A stretch of DNA of 64,000 nucleotides from Spirogloea muscicola (GCA_009602725.1 WELB01000139.1:203522-267521), one strand, 5' to 3'; shown: positions 11,355 through 25,814, numbered from the stretch's first letter. Numbers and translations are program-made. Notes: generated by a model not told the origin, from the letters alone.

Positions 11355-14300
11355 ATGGACGAGGAAGCTGGCGACTCGGGCGATGAGTTCTCCTCCTTCG
11401 CACAGTGTCAGCAGGCTGCACGGCCGGTCAAGAGGGAGCGCAGGAAGCGAAGCGTCTCAGCAGCCGTCCCTTTGAGGCCATGCAACAGAATTCTGCCCGG
11501 CAGACATCTGACATTGGCTGGAGAGATAGACGCTGCAGTGAGGCTGGAGGCAGCCGAAGCCGACGTCTTACACAGCTTGGAGCCCAGAATCAAAGAGATT
11601 ATCCAAGATGCACGTACTTGTAGAAGCGCAACCAAGGATGTGCTTAGTGACTTGGAGGCAGGCATAAAGGAGAGTGCTCCACTTGCAAGTGCTCCTGAAG
11701 CCTCAGGGCTGCAGCATTGCGAGCTTCGGTCGCTGGAGTGCCCTGTGTTTGAGGAGCAGGCAGGTGAGCTGCTGGGACCTGAGCGTGAGCAGCAGACTAG
11801 TCGCTTCCTGGACTGCTTCCAAGTCGAGGTCAGTGCTGCACCCCCTATCATGTAGCCTTACCGGCTGCGGACTTGCTCTGATATCAATACCTAGCCTTGT
11901 CTGCATGACAACTGTAGCAGCTCATTCAAAGCACTTGCTAAGCCAGCAGCACGTACTGCATGTCACTGATGCGTGCTCGGCAGAGGTTCTTGTGTCCGTT
12001 CAAGACCAGCTGACAGTCTGCGTCACTGTCCTTTTTGCAGTCAGAACAAATTGCTGTAAAGCAGCAGCTTGAGGGGGTTGGCATGTCTGGCAGTCCGCCT
12101 GTCTCCTGTAGTCCAGGAACGCTAGCTGAGGCTCAAGAGTCCAGCCAGACGCTGCTGGCCAAGCCGCTGCAGGATGCAGAAAATGGCTCAAGCTGCATAA
12201 CTGATTTCTTCAGAGTACAGTCACGGTCTCAGACTCGGCGTCCTCAGCCGCCCTTACTTGTCAGAAGGGATCACAAGAAGGTCAGCAAGAAGCAAGGCGC
12301 TGGGAGTGCCGGCCACCCTGGCTTCGCTCCTTGGCAATGCATCCCTGGGACTTCCTTCCGAGTGGTGAGTGGCATCCATGAGATTCAGTTCACAAGGCAT
12401 GAAAGCCAGGACATGACACTGTGCTGAGAGCGATGCCCTTGTCCAGTTAAAGCCAGGCGTGAGCAGGAGGTTGTGGTCAATGACATGGTGTTATCGTGCA
12501 AGAGTAGGTCTCTAATTGTGGTCTGCATGCGCTCAGGATGCATTCCAACATGGCAAAGAGGACTGCACCTACTGGTTCCTGACGCACTTTCACATGGAAC
12601 GCAAGTTTCCCACCTCTTTCTTGTCGACTCCCTCTAAGTCTTGACCATGCCAATGTTTGCCCTCTTTGATAGTTGAATCTTGAACATGCCAATTATGCGC
12701 TCTTTGATAGCTGAGATATGGTTACTTGCATACAACCTTAAGGACTTCTGTAACCAGGAGGTTGCTGGCATTATGTAACAAACGACCACCTCTTGTCGCA
12801 GGTTACCAAGGCCTGACTAGGAGTTTCAAGGCAGGAATGATAGTCTGCTCGCAGATAACGTCGCGCCTAGTGCAGTTCAAGATAGGCATTGCAAAAGAGA
12901 AGATCATGGAAGTCGATCTTGGCAAAAGCTTCATGCTCAACGATACACGTGTGACATTCTTGGAGGCCAACCACTGCCCTGGCGCCGTCATGATACTCTT
13001 TGAGCCCCCAGACGGTAAGGTGAGCTGCACAAATGGCGTCATGAACCTGCTCTAAATGATTTTACTTGGAATATAAGAGCATTATGTAATGTGCACAGGA
13101 GTAGCAATACCATACACAAATTGGCTACTTTTGCAAGGCAAGCCGGTATTGGTGTCACCAAGGCGCTAAGCATGTATATGTCCTCCTACCTGCTTGTTGG
13201 GACAGGCCGTCCTTCACACTGGGGACTTCCGTTTCTGCCCTGCGATGTTGGAGTACCCCGCTCTGAAGGCTGTGTCTGTTCATACGCTTATCTTGGATAC
13301 GACATTCTGCCAGCCTCAGGTATCTCTACCTTACTCGTCTCCTCGCTTGTCGTGCGACCACGATCATGAATCACTTGTTCACTGTGATTCTTAGACCTGA
13401 GCTTGTAGCTACTATGGTGACCCTGTAGTGTTGCACTGCAAGCTTTTGTCAAAGTCAAGTTTGTCTTGACCTAGAGCCCACTTCAGCTCCTTGTCCTTCT
13501 GCTTATTCATGATAAGATTCACATGGACTTGGTACTTCCTTGTTTGGTTTTGCCAGTATGACTTTCCTAAGCAGGACATAGTAATCCAGTATGTAACTGA
13601 TGCCATCCTGGTTGAGAGCTTCAATCCCAGAAGCCTTTTTCTCATAGGCACCCACTTACTCGGTACATACTTTGGCACGTCTATTTCCTGCCTAGTGGCT
13701 TTATTTCTCAATTCTCTGCAAAGCATCATAACACCACTAATGTGGACAGCTGTGCTCATTTCAATCTCCTATGACTTGACCTTGCTCACGGTACAGCCAT
13801 GGGTTCCTGTTGTCCACAGGAAGAGAGAAACTGTTTCTCAATGTAGCTCAAGCCCTGCGGAAGAAGCTCTTTGTCAGCCCTTCCAAACAGCGGCTGCTGG
13901 ATTGCATGGGCCTGTCAGAGGAGGACAAGACTTGGCTTGTCAATAAGGAGACACAGAGCAACATACATGTCGTCCCAATGTGGAGCATTGCCAGCTTCAA
14001 GAGGATTGCCTCTATTGCACGTCATTATCATGTTCGTGTTCACAAGATGACCTGCTGATGCTGGCTATGGCTTCTCATTCTGGTGTGCATGTGAGCTCGG
14101 AGCACTTGTGAGACTTTGTCAGAAACACTGCCATGTGGAAGTCTGCTGCTCATATTTCACTTGTGAGTCTGTCATGTATATGCTACTCCCTTCTGTAGGC
14201 AGAGAAGCTGCTGACGTGTGTGAATATTTGGTGTACCAGGGAAGGTTTGACACAATTGTTGGCATATCCCCGAGCAGTTGTACACTTCAGCGCAGCAAGA

Positions 14301-14710
14301 AGCGAGCAGCAGGTCGGAGGTGGCAACAGGGCACGCTTGTCAGGTGTCAGACATCAATCCAGCTGCTCTTGTCGTCCAAGAAAACTTGTTGCTCATGTTG
14401 CGCGCCAGTGCGACAGTCTGACAATAAGACCCAGAAGTTGAGGGGGATGTGTGGTTCAACCTGCCAAGTTTAGGGTACTTCAGTAAAGTCTTGCGCAGTC
14501 TCACTGGTATGTGCATTTGACAGAAAGATGATGCTCAGTCTGGGCATTGACAGGTATGAGGTGCCGTATGTGGAGCATAGTAGCTTCAGAGAACTGCAGC
14601 ATTTTGTGCAGGCTCTTGCCCCAAAGATAATCGTGCCGAGCACGAGCGAAAGTTCAACTGAGCTCGGCAGAGACATTCTGGCCAGCCTTTGGGGCCCACA
14701 ACAGGAGTGA
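11355..14710 (+). CDS. SNM1: SNM1/DCLRE1-type DNA cross-link repair nuclease
   Basis: A metallo-beta-lactamase/beta-CASP nuclease that acts as a 5' exonuclease in interstrand cross-link repair. Nine exons in phase give about 600 aa: 11355-11828, 12041-12364, 12537-12600, 12802-13019, 13206-13319, 13557-13662, 13820-14020 (or 14035), 14199-14343, 14554-14710. The N-terminal ~250 aa are variable; the nuclease core starts at IPGTSFRV and DAFQHGKEDCTYWFLTHFH. Visible motifs: EANHCPGAVMILF (H345), LHTGDFRF (D367), LDTTFC, GRRWQQGT and PYVEHSSF (H557). Two oddities. The HxHxDH metal motif reads H283-F-H-M-E-R288, and that junction works only with a GC donor (GCAAGT at 12601). The family name is secure; the exon 3/4 junction and the end of exon 7 are less so. 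Confidence 0.9.
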
Positions 14711-16098
14711 ACGTGCCAAGGTGATGCCGAAGCTCTTGAGGCACAGACAGAACAGTGTTGCGAGCTCTGTCAAAGTCCTCCTCAGGGCCCTCTATGGCCT
14801 CGCCACCTGACATGGCTTGCCAAGGTCAAAGGGAGCTATGCCAGCAGTCGCCTGCTGCAGACTGCATCGACTGAAGAGTAAGACATGCATTTGCTGCTAT
14901 GCAAGGAAGCAGCCCTGATGAGGATGGCCACTGGTACCTCCATCTGCCGACTCACCAAAGTGGTATGCTTGAGCCCAATATTGAGTGCTGTTAGCGCATG
15001 TTGTTGCGTCACAGAATGGTTTCTGAGCAAAGTAGCACACCAGTGTATTGCATCTCTGCATGGTGCTCGCTCCAGGCCCGCTGACTAGATCAACGTCAGC
15101 CTGTGGCGTGCAGCTGTCTTTCACCCCACTGTACAATGGAGAAAAGGGAGTGCAGTGAAGCCTAATGTAGGGCAGCGCCCGTGTTGAGTTACTTCATTGC
15201 AGGCCATTGTCAATGCTCAAATGCATTACTTGCTAAGAAAGTGGAGACCAGACCATGATCTCAATCTTCTATGCTGTGGCACATGCCCAACATTGCTTCC
15301 TCTGGTACTTGTAGCTACAATCCATGTAGATCATTCTCCACCTATATTGATGAAGCGAGGGGGCACTGGGTTGGCTCGTAGCAGCAACATGGCTCCACAA
15401 TCTAGACAACATATGTAGGACAATCAAACAGAGTCTGGCATCAGCAACTTCTTGAAAAGAGTGCTGCATTCTGTAATTACTGCTCCCATTTGGTGCTACA
15501 AATGAAGCTGAAGCGCCATATCTGCGCATGCTGGCATTAAGTCTGTCTGACATGCATCACATGGTACTTCTGGTCATAACACCACAGAGCCTCAAATGTG
15601 AAGAAAGACACAAAGCTGACCTGCTCTTGACCTGGATCGTACCTTAAGGTCATAAAGTCACGTAGTGGAAGAGTGATTGAGCAAAGTCGATCAGGAGGTG
15701 GGCTTGAAGGCAGCCATCCTCGAATAGGACGTAGCAGCTCACAACTAGCAATTGCACCGCAACGAACCGAGACTCAAGTGATTCACCAGAAAAACGGGAC
15801 ATTTGTCTTCCTGTCTGTGGCGAAACATATTGTGCTCAATTGAAGGGTATTGAAGCACTAGCTGGAGATGAGAGTAGTAAGAATGCTGACACAGTAACAT
15901 TAAAAATCTGAGATACCTGATCGCTCTAATTCCTTGCATTTCCCAACCACTCAAATGACACGGACACTCTCGCTTGAATGTTGGTCTAAGGTTGGCTCTT
16001 ACAAGGCACAAAGGCAATAATGCCAGGAGAGGTCCTAGCAAAGGGGGCCGACATGATGGCCAGATGGGATGTGAGATCCTAACACCATCTTGGGCTAC
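14711..16098. other. Intergenic, nothing recognised
   Basis: Between two convergent genes (SNM1 on plus, tomosyn on minus). I see no coding exons, RNA gene or clear repeat, apart from the two genes' 3' UTRs, which must end here. Confidence 0.5.
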
Positions 16099-19000
16099 TC
16101 AGATGATGTCCTTCCACCACTTCCGGCCTTCCATCTTCTTCACCAACTCGTCGGCCATGGAGCCAAAGTTCTCGGCGCCTGCCTCGAGCTCCTCCGTGTG
16201 CTTTTGCAAGTCCTGCAGTGAGCCATGCCATGCATTACTGTAAGGAACCATGTACCCAAATCAGGGACTCACGCCCCAGTGTCATGGATGCATCTTTCCC
16301 TGAGGCTGTAGTCTCAAAATAGCATCAGCAGTAATCAGGACGAGACACTGAGGTGCATCCAGCCCTCCATGCTCAACGTGCTCAGTCAAGAAAGATACCA
16401 ACTCTCCCCTCCCCCATATTTCCAAGGGTCTGTCTGCTTCAGCTGCTTACCTCCAACTTCTCGCCTCGCTCGACAAGCCTATCACGAGCAAGGCTCGCGG
16501 CTTGTGCAGCATCCTGCTTGAAAGCCGTCCCAAAAACAGGAACTGCATCAGTCCACTGCTTGAACTTGCAACGGATAAGGCAAACAACAGCATGATACAC
16601 CAAGCAGTCAAGCTTGCTGCCGGTAGTTCAGAGTTTGCAATCTTGGATACTTGTCTTGGACACACTCACCGCTGACTTCCTCCCATAAGCCGCTTTGATG
16701 TCCTCGGCGGAGCGCAGATGCGGAGAAGCGTTTCCTGGTACCACCTCAGCGCGGGCCTTCGTCTCTCCCTTTGGCGAGGGCATAGCATCGCCAAGCAGCT
16801 CCGCCCTCGGTGAAGCCTCAGCCCCTTCAGGCCCTTTGCCTTTCTCTGGCCAGAGACAAACGTCACGCCGTTTGATACTTAGCATTTGTGATGAGAGCTT
16901 GCAGGGATGTATGCATCAGATCAGATTCAGTTGTTACTTGTGAGTTGCACCAGATGCAATGGAACCTTCTCGCCCAGCATAAATAGACACTGCACATTAA
17001 GAGGTGCCTTGTACTACTGAGCGATGGAATGTTACTGAGCTCACCACTGCGGCTGTTTCGGAAGAGGCGGCTGCCAAAGAGACCGCTAGGCCTGTTGGGC
17101 TTCTTGTCAGGTACTACAGGCTCCGCATCAGGAGTGTCTTGTGGAAGTTCCTCAATAACCAACCTTATTGGCACAGAACCTTCCCCGAGAATTTCTGCAG
17201 AGAAGCTGTCACACGTTTGCTCAGCAGCCTCAGGCTCTGCAATAGCCTACACATGCATTGACCTGAGGCAAAAGTACTGATCTAGAGGTAGGAACCTGTG
17301 GGACTCAAGTGACTTGCAGTGAATCTATCCCACTGTATACAGAATAAGCGAGACCACAAATTCCCATCGATACTTGCAAGGAAGCACGAAACAAGCTGCG
17401 AGGCCAGCAGCCCTTTTGGACCATGATATGCTCACCCTCTACAGAGTTGATAGATGGATCGTTGCGTGGAGAAGGGGCGCCATCGAAGGGGTCCTCATGG
17501 GCCTCCACTTCGGGTACCGGCACCAGGGCAAATGGTTGGGAGGCGAAGAGGTCGGAAAGCTCTGCTGCAGTATGGGCAGGTCTTCGCTGCTCCTTACTGC
17601 TTCCCTCAGACGAGAGCTTCTTCTCCTTGCCTTGAGCCATCTGCGGGATGGACACCACCGTGGTGCCCACAGCCACGACCGTGCTACTGACGTTGCTCAC
17701 CACGCCCTTGATGTCCTCGAACAACCCCTACATGCCTTGCAAGACAAGTCGCACATCAGATCAAATTTTCCCATGCTCGTATCAAATTTTAGCATCTCAC
17801 ACACACTCCTGCAGCTGCAGAAGTCCCACTTTACGAATTGGACAAGCTATATCACCTCCTTCCTGTCAATAAATTGTGTTACATCGGATCCTATTTCATT
17901 CTGATACAACAAGCTCTTATCAGGCCTCTTGTTGATCTTGCCACCAAACTGCTCCGTTAAAAGCCCCAAGCAACTTATCCCAGGCTGTGGGACAGCTTCC
18001 TCATACCCATCGCTTCGCTTCAGGAGCTGAATGTCGTTGGAGAGGAGCATGACTTGAGCTGGAGGTGGTAGGTGGCGAGGCCACAGCCACAGCAGCCTCA
18101 AGGGCTGCAGCTGCTGCATCTGCAGCTTCTGCGAGCATCTTGTCGTGCAAATTTGGGAGCGACTCAGGTACTCTGAAGGAGAAACAGTAAGAGCTGTTAG
18201 GGCAATGTATATAATCTGCTTTGTCAATAAAGCCTCCCAGCTGACCCATTTCCCAGAAGCTTGCCTATGTAGCTGTGAGGAAACGTCAGTCTGAAAGAAC
18301 GAGGCTCGAAGATGGGCAGACCTACCCTGTCCACACGTGCACGGGCCAACTCTTGCTGGGTCTCATGTGTTACCTTGGGAGCATACCTTAGCGCATTCTC
18401 CTCATGGAAAAGCGACAGCTGGAGTAGCTCACTGTCGCCACCGAGCTGCAAGCTTGACCACAACGTCAATATCAGCCTCTGACTCACTGAGACCGCTCAA
18501 GTGCATACAAGACTTCTAGGGACCTCATGCCCTCCCTCCCTGCCCCTCCTTCCCCCCCCCCCCCCTCTTACTGTCGCGCCCTCACTCTCTCGTATGCTCC
18601 CAAGGAGTTTGACCTTACACAGGTGATACGGCCGTCTGCTGTACAAGTCATGGATGGTAGCAGGTCCGTCAGATGCTCGTACTCTGAACCTGTGACTGCT
18701 TGAATTGATCTCTCGTAATTCACTGCCATATCAGAGAAACTCCTGCACAGAGTGCAGACAAGCCACCTGTGAGTTATGCGTTGAGGTCCTGTGAAAGTGA
18801 TAGACAACAAAGTCATTGGCTATCAGTTAGGCGCGGGGACGTCCGCAAGCATCTAAAGCCATACAAAGAATGCAATACTTCACCTGATCTCAAGATCGCC
18901 AGCGCGAGAGAGCAAGGTCAAAGCTGATGGGAATACATCATCGCCACAGGAAGCAGCCCAAGCACAACCCGATTCGTGCAGTCTTATTTTCTTCAAGGAC

Positions 19001-22000
19001 TTCCTTTCACCCTGCACAGTAAAGCAGCAAGCTCAAATTGTTGCTATGCACCACAATCAGTTGGTGCATAGCAGCAACGCTCAAAGCAACACACAACACA
19101 TCTTCATCCATGGCCCCAGATTCTCAACAGCAGTTGGCAAGCAAAGCAGGTTCAATGTCTGACCAACAGACTGACGTTAACAGAGCAGCCCAGAGTGAGG
19201 GATCGTACTTTGAAAATGGCTGACATTGAGTAGACCCGAAGCCAATCTTGTGAAATCAGGCAGACTGATGCTGCTTCCAATGGCTTCACCCCAGTAGGAG
19301 CCTCAACTTCAGTGACCTCTGAACTATCTACCTCTACATTGACCATGTCATGGGCAGGTTTATCACCGACAACTTCTACTCTGGATGTAGATACTTCTCC
19401 CACTTCTCCCACTTTCTGCTGCTTCTGCTCCTGTACCACGTCCTGGCCTGATTGGTTGGCAAGCAGGTCACTGCCACTAGTCTGGCCTGAAGGGCTAGCA
19501 ACTGATGCTGCTTCACCAGTGCCTGGGACAGTGCCTAAATGATCACGCTTTTGCTCATCATCTGGTGCCAAAGATTCGGTGGACTCTTTCGCATGACCCT
19601 CTGATCCTAGTGATCCTAGTGAAAATATTGTGCTGGGAACTTCAACCTCTGAAGCAGTATCACTCCTCTCACTCCCATGTGTGGAGCCTTCAGCCAAGCT
19701 CGTGCTGGATTCCCTCCTCATGACCTCCTGCACGACATCCGCAACGCCCTGTTGCGTCTGCAACCGCACGTGGTTGGGAGTCAACAATCCCTCTGAGTAG
19801 TATTCTCTTAGCTGATCAAGAGCTGCTCTTCCTGATAAGCCCTGGCTCTCTGGTATCTCCGTATAGCCATGTTGAGCATCTGACTTCTCAGTCACAACCT
19901 GCTCCCCTGTCTCTCTGCTTCCTGCATCTGGCTCAGTGAGCACCTCACTCTTTGCTCCAAGAGCCCATACAGGATTGAAGTTTCCACTCAATTGAGAAAT
20001 AGGATTCCCCCGATTATCTGCAGAAGCAGTAGAAGAACATGTCATATCTGTGTCTCCAGCAACCTCAGTGCAACCTATACTGTAACTCTGATTGGTTGTG
20101 CTTCACATGTTTTAGCCCCTTAGTCTTCATTCTCATCCATGGGTTTCACTTAGCTACCACTTTGCAACTACCTACTTCAATGGCAATATTCTTCTTCGAC
20201 TTTCAGTAAAGATCATGCAAAGATGATCAGCTCCTTCGTCCACAGACTTGCAAATAAGTGTCTCTAAGTCTCCTCAAGACTTCAGTTTCTGATTGACACC
20301 AACTTAGCCGCTAAGCACTTATCCTCATATACTACACCAGATGTTCCCTCACCTCACCCAGCGCTCTCCAAGCAAGTTCTGCAGCTATCTACATCGCTGC
20401 TTGCATGTATCAGGTGTTGCATAAGGAGAAGGCCGTGAACACTCACCGAGGACAAGTAGATGAACCGTCTGTGAAGGATACTTGGGCTGAAAGGCACCAG
20501 CACCTAGGGTGCTTCCCGAGTTGGCGTCCAAGATAACCACCTCACTCATACGGCCAGTGACTACAAGTACAGGGCCTGTAGACCCCTGAGGAGATTGTTC
20601 CATGCCCTTCTTTTTCTCGCTTCTATGATGCTGATGGCCGTTTGACACAGGGGCTCCTTCAGCAGTCAGAGGCAGGAACACGAAAGCAAGAACGGCAACA
20701 CCAGAAGTAGGAACAGGTGTAAAATGAGTAAGGACAGAGCACGTCATGAGATCTACAATGGATACCTGCACAACAACAACAATCAAGTCATCCAGAAAAG
20801 TCAATATATCGGTGTCGACATTGCAGGGCCACCATCTTGCTTGCCTGTCTTTGACTGATCTGGTCTGTCCTTGAAAAAGCAGTGCAACTACTAGAGATGC
20901 TCACCCCTCCTAGCTTGTCGCCTATGGCAAGGCGCCCAATCGCTGTAGCAAGCGCCAGTGCAGAAATAGGTACTGGGTGTATGCTGATATCCATGAAGAG
21001 TTGAAAGCCTGGACCGCAGTTGCTACCTTGACCTGCGCATGAGCAAGCACTCAGATTAAATGTGCTCTAGTAAATCTGCAAGAGCTTTGGCTGGCGACAA
21101 GCTTGATAAATATGTCCATGAGTTAAATTTGTGTACAAGACGCAAAAGTAAGTGCATTGATGAGTTCCTCAGCCTTTGAGGCCAGATCTCTCACACTTCA
21201 TGACAAGATGGGCTGCTCCAATCTTGTGAAGGGAAATGCTACGTTCTTCGCTTGACCATTGATAAAGGAAGACCTGCCCATATGTGGCTCGTCAGGCTCA
21301 CCACATTATGCAAGCAAGCAGAAGATGCTCGTGTAGGACATGCAAAAACGACATGAAAGTAAGAGGTTGCTGCCAAGAGCAGACACAAGAGCAGGCCTTT
21401 TCAAAGGCAATGCCACAGCTGTCCCGGTCTATTCACTCTACCTGACCAGATGAGTGAGCCGTGGCCAGCACCCCAGCAGCTGAGCACCATTCAAAGCAGG
21501 TCATTTCGTGCATGCCAGAACCTTCTGCTACCTGCAAATGTGAGGAGGAAGATTAGAGAGACGTGCTACGATAATGTGGCAGAACCAGATGTAGCATGAA
21601 GCATTGCGGTCATGTACAAGGGCGCTGAAAATGATGCATGCGACTAGGATTGCATGAGGCTATTTCTGACATATAACAATGTGCCAGATGAGCAACCTGA
21701 GGGTGTGGTACTGTGGTAACGAGTGACAGGAGAGGCGATGACACATCCCACAATTGCAGCCTCCCATCCCGATGGCCAGTCATGTAAACAGCAGGCTGGT
21801 GTACCACATTAGATGAGCTGGGCAAGCCTCCTAAGATAGGCCATCTTGTGCCAGCTGGAAGTTTGGCTGGGTGCCAATTGTCCTCCCTTGGTAGCTGCCA
21901 GAAAAACACTGTGCTTGACTTCAGGCATTCCGACAACGATGGAGGGCCATAGTGGACTGTCCCAGCAGTCTACAATACAGATGACTTGAAGATCAACCCA

Positions 22001-25000
22001 TCGGTCGCTCAGAGCGTAACTTCTGACATTGCACTGATCCTCAACATCCAAGAAAGTCAAATGGCAGGACGCACCTTGACAAGCTTTCCCAGGATGGGCT
22101 GCAGCTCATTGCTGAAGACGAAGGCTTTCGCTGTAGTGATGTACGAGTCTGATACTGGAGGCTGCAAGGGTACAGGCTCTATGCTCAACGGAGGTCCCTG
22201 ACCTGCAGATGATCTTAAGGTTGCCACAATATTCTTTTCGTCATAGAGGTGCACTTGACCAGGGGTTGTCAGTACTACCACGGCAGCAGCTGGGACTGCT
22301 AAGTCGCTCGCTGCATTTGGAAGCAGGATGATATCTGCCACAGGGCCCAACCAAGGAATATGCGTTCTTGATGTCTCTGGTAGATGCTCCCCATCTGTAC
22401 CTGCACTGAGCGATAGCACCTGCAACATACTTCACAACTCAGCAGCTTGCCCAAGCTCCAACATAGGATACTGTAAGAACCTCTATCCAAGAGCTGGTTA
22501 ACTGTCAGCTACTTCCACACACTAAGCTCTCAATTGACTGAGGTCCGCTTTCTTGTCAACTCAAACCTGCTTAGCCATGCTAGATGAAGCTTCCACAAGC
22601 ACAAACAGTGACAGACTTGCCACGAATAGGCGTGCTACTTAAGATCATCTGCAGACAGAGGGTACCAGACATCGTACAGTGATCTCTTCAGGGAGACCAA
22701 GATCCCCGCCTCCACATATGTACAGCCTTCCATGTCCACGTGTATTAGAACCTCCACTCCCGCACCACTTTAATATAGTTACAGGCACGCGAGGTGCACC
22801 AGCTGTAAGCTGCACAACTTCAGCTAGGTCTCCTGACAACATCTCCGTGCCTAGCCATCAAAATAAAGCAAGGGGACAAGTCAAGTCAGGCAAAGAGCCT
22901 GGCATTCCTCTGCTATTCACTTGGACCACTCTTGGTAAGAAGCCCACCCTACTGTAGACAGGAAAAGCCTGCCACCTATTGTTGTGAGAGACTCCAAATG
23001 GGCCAGTCATGTAGGCGCTGCTGTTGAAACTTGCAAATGACCTTTGGCAGCTCGGATACGCTGCTTTTTAGCAATGGCCATGGCTGCTACTGACCTGCCA
23101 AGCGTTCATTGGGCGTAGGGAACTGCCAGAGGACTACATCGCCATCTGTATACCCCACTGCGGCGATGCTGCCTTCTGCACAAGCCCAGCATGCTGTGCA
23201 AATGTCGTGCTCTTCTTCATCATCCTCCCAAGATTCAGATTCATGCAGATCCTCCTTGGAAAGGCTTGCTCCCTCCACCATCTGAAGTGTGTGTGCTTGG
23301 AGCTGCCTCCTCTGACTGGCTGTGCCACCACGAATGGCCACTGCACGGACCTCATGGAGGGACCAGAGGACCATGAGGCCATTTGCATAGACAAGTAGCA
23401 ACCTGAGATGTGTATGACTTGCTTTTCAGGCCACGGCTTAAATAGCTTAACAGATTTTATAGTCACTAAATGGCTGCAACGGCCAGCATGTGCAGGACTA
23501 TCAATTAATATGTCAGCCATCTTAAGTCAGCAGTGTAACAATATCTACGCATGGCACAATGCAAACTTATCATCCTTCTGGAGCAGTCTTCAAGTTGACA
23601 ACAAGAGGGGCTTGACTATGATATGGAAATGACCTGTCATGTACTGCATGGGGCTGAGGTAGTATTCCAACAAGAGCAGGGGCGCTCATGCTGCCTGGTT
23701 TAACTAGGCCATCTGCACTAGCAAACCAATAATCAGGAACAAGAGCTCTATTACGTAGTGGTGAGACTGTGCTCGTACCTCATAGGTGCGACTCAAGCTG
23801 TAATTGGTATCTCATTCAAGCGTAAGTTGCGTAATCAGTCACTGCTGGACAACTTCCATGTGCATGCTTTCCAGCCTGAACAATAGCTTAAGCTATGTGA
23901 AAAACAAATTCAGCAAAATTTGCAACTCCTTGCAACCAGACATCATGTGCATTCTTGCCTAGCGTTGCATGGGCTGGAACAAAGTAAGGCTGGGCTTGGA
24001 GATGTTGCTGGTCCTCATCAAAGCGCATGACATGCATATTGCCAGTCTCCTCCCCAATGTAACTGGAAGGACAGCAAGAGAAGAATGCATGACCTGGTAG
24101 AATACTCAAGTGTCCACATCACTCTGATTGTAGGTTGCACCCAACATTGATAGTGGCTTGCACCCAACATTGGCAATCTTTGCTATCACATACTGTCGTC
24201 TTTTTATGGGCATCTTTCTCTGTGTGGAAAACCTACTGCTCTCTGCTTCTCAGTTGAGCTTTATTGTTAGTAGAGTTTGATTGCACTTTGCTTGGAGATG
24301 TAATTCCACACTCAGATATCAGATGTGGAATATGCATCTATAGGCCATGTTTTAATGCAATGCTTCACTCACAAGTAAGGGCTTGCTGCTGCTACTGCTA
24401 ATGCAGTGACATCTGTCTCCCATGTAGTGGAGGCAACAAGCTCCTGCTTGCATAGGTCCCAGACCTGTTATCAAGATTTGGATACTTGTCAGTGCAACAC
24501 TTGATGCAGGTATAGTGGACTGTAATCTAGAGCTGATTCTGGAAGGAACCCTCAGTTGTGCTTAACACCTCCACCCACAACCCCTCGGAATGTATGCACC
24601 TGAATTTGTCGTGCTGCCTGTCTTACCATGTACTCAATACTAGCTCAAACATCTCACTTTGCTGCATGCCACACTTACGCAAGGGCATTGAAGAGCTAGT
24701 ACCTCAATATTGTTTCTAGTGGTAATCTGGATCAGTCGTCCTCGATTTGGTACAAACTGAGACATGGCAAAAGCACGTTCAATGTGCAGAATAGAACGTG
24801 GACGCCATATTCTTGCTTAGCAAATGGGCATCCTGGACTTTGACAGAAGCAGACAAAATGCAATCAAATAGGAATTCAACACTAGCGTATGCATGCTTCA
24901 CCAAAGATAGCAGCTACTCCGCCGTTCGCATGGAGCTGCACAGGCGATTGAAGCTCGAACCTCCAACAGTCTGCATGGTGCTCTGTTTGGAGATTGCAGC

Positions 25001-25814
25001 AATGCTTCCACCCCTTGCCCACCAAAAACTTTGATCTGCCCAATCCTGGTAAGGACATTGAAACTCGATCAGACGGCCGGTGGGGGTTGCTGTAGGCCAT
25101 TGTTACTATGATATATACGGCTTGTAGCGTGCAAGCTTTCAAAGCCACCGCTACACGCTAAGGCTTGCCTATTCTTTCTCCACTATCGCTGGCTTCTTCC
25201 AGTGACACCAGGAAAGAAGCACCAGGGAATTAGGTAAGACTAGCTAGAAGGCACGTCACCAGACATTCTGCTGCTTGATCTTTGATAGTGACTTGCACCA
25301 AGTACTCTTAGTGACTTGCAGCAACACCAATTGCATATGCCAATGTTTTGCATAGCACAAGCGACTGCAAATAGAAAATACAGCCGCGAAGTGCAATGTA
25401 GGCCTCCACAAGAAGTGGAGATAGGAGGCATTGAGGTGACCTCGTGCCAACAGCGAGCAGGCGCTGCACGGGCTCGTAGGCAAGGATGGATGCGGAGGAG
25501 GGGACACCATGATGAGCCACCAGCCGGGGATTCAGCTGCTCAGGCCTCAGGGCGCTAGCGGGAGCAGTCTCCTGCGCCACAGGGCCCGCCGAGACATCGG
25601 TCGTGACAGCTGACAGTGCCATTATGGTGCTTCTCGCCGATACTTGAGGGCCATTGCTAACATGGTGCAGCGGCGAGGCCAGAGTCGCGATCAGCAGAGC
25701 GGAGCGGGCGTTAGGATCGCCGATATGGAAAGCGCGGCCGCAAGCGAGGGCGATGGCGGAGGCCCGGACCGCAGGCTGCAGCGTGGGCTTGCGGATGAGC
25801 CGCCGGACGAACAT
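16099..25814 (-). CDS. Tomosyn/Lgl-like WD40 protein with C-terminal R-SNARE
   Basis: Relatives bind Q-SNAREs through a C-terminal VAMP-like helix and regulate exocytosis at the plasma membrane. The gene has 20 or more exons. The start MFVRRLIRK at 25814 matches the family start MFVxKLVxK, followed after a longer than usual insert by [11 protein letters not shown] and LLAVGT. Exons I could phase: 25814-25441, 25045-24961, 24756-24703, 24464-24373, 24062-23959, 23703-23634, 23402-23095. Further blocks lie near 22.8, 22.4-22.1, 21.9-21.7, 21.5, 21.0-20.9, 20.8-20.4, 20.0-19.2, 19.0-18.9, 18.75-18.6, 18.45-18.3, 18.2-18.0, 17.7-17.4, 17.25-17.05 and 16.85-16.67 kb. WD40-like pieces include [12 protein letters not shown] and [15 protein letters not shown]. 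The 20.0-19.2 kb exon adds a long Ser/Glu-rich linker. The end, [14 protein letters not shown] (about 16.5 kb) joined to [16 protein letters not shown] (16212-16099), is the SNARE helix. Confidence 0.9.
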
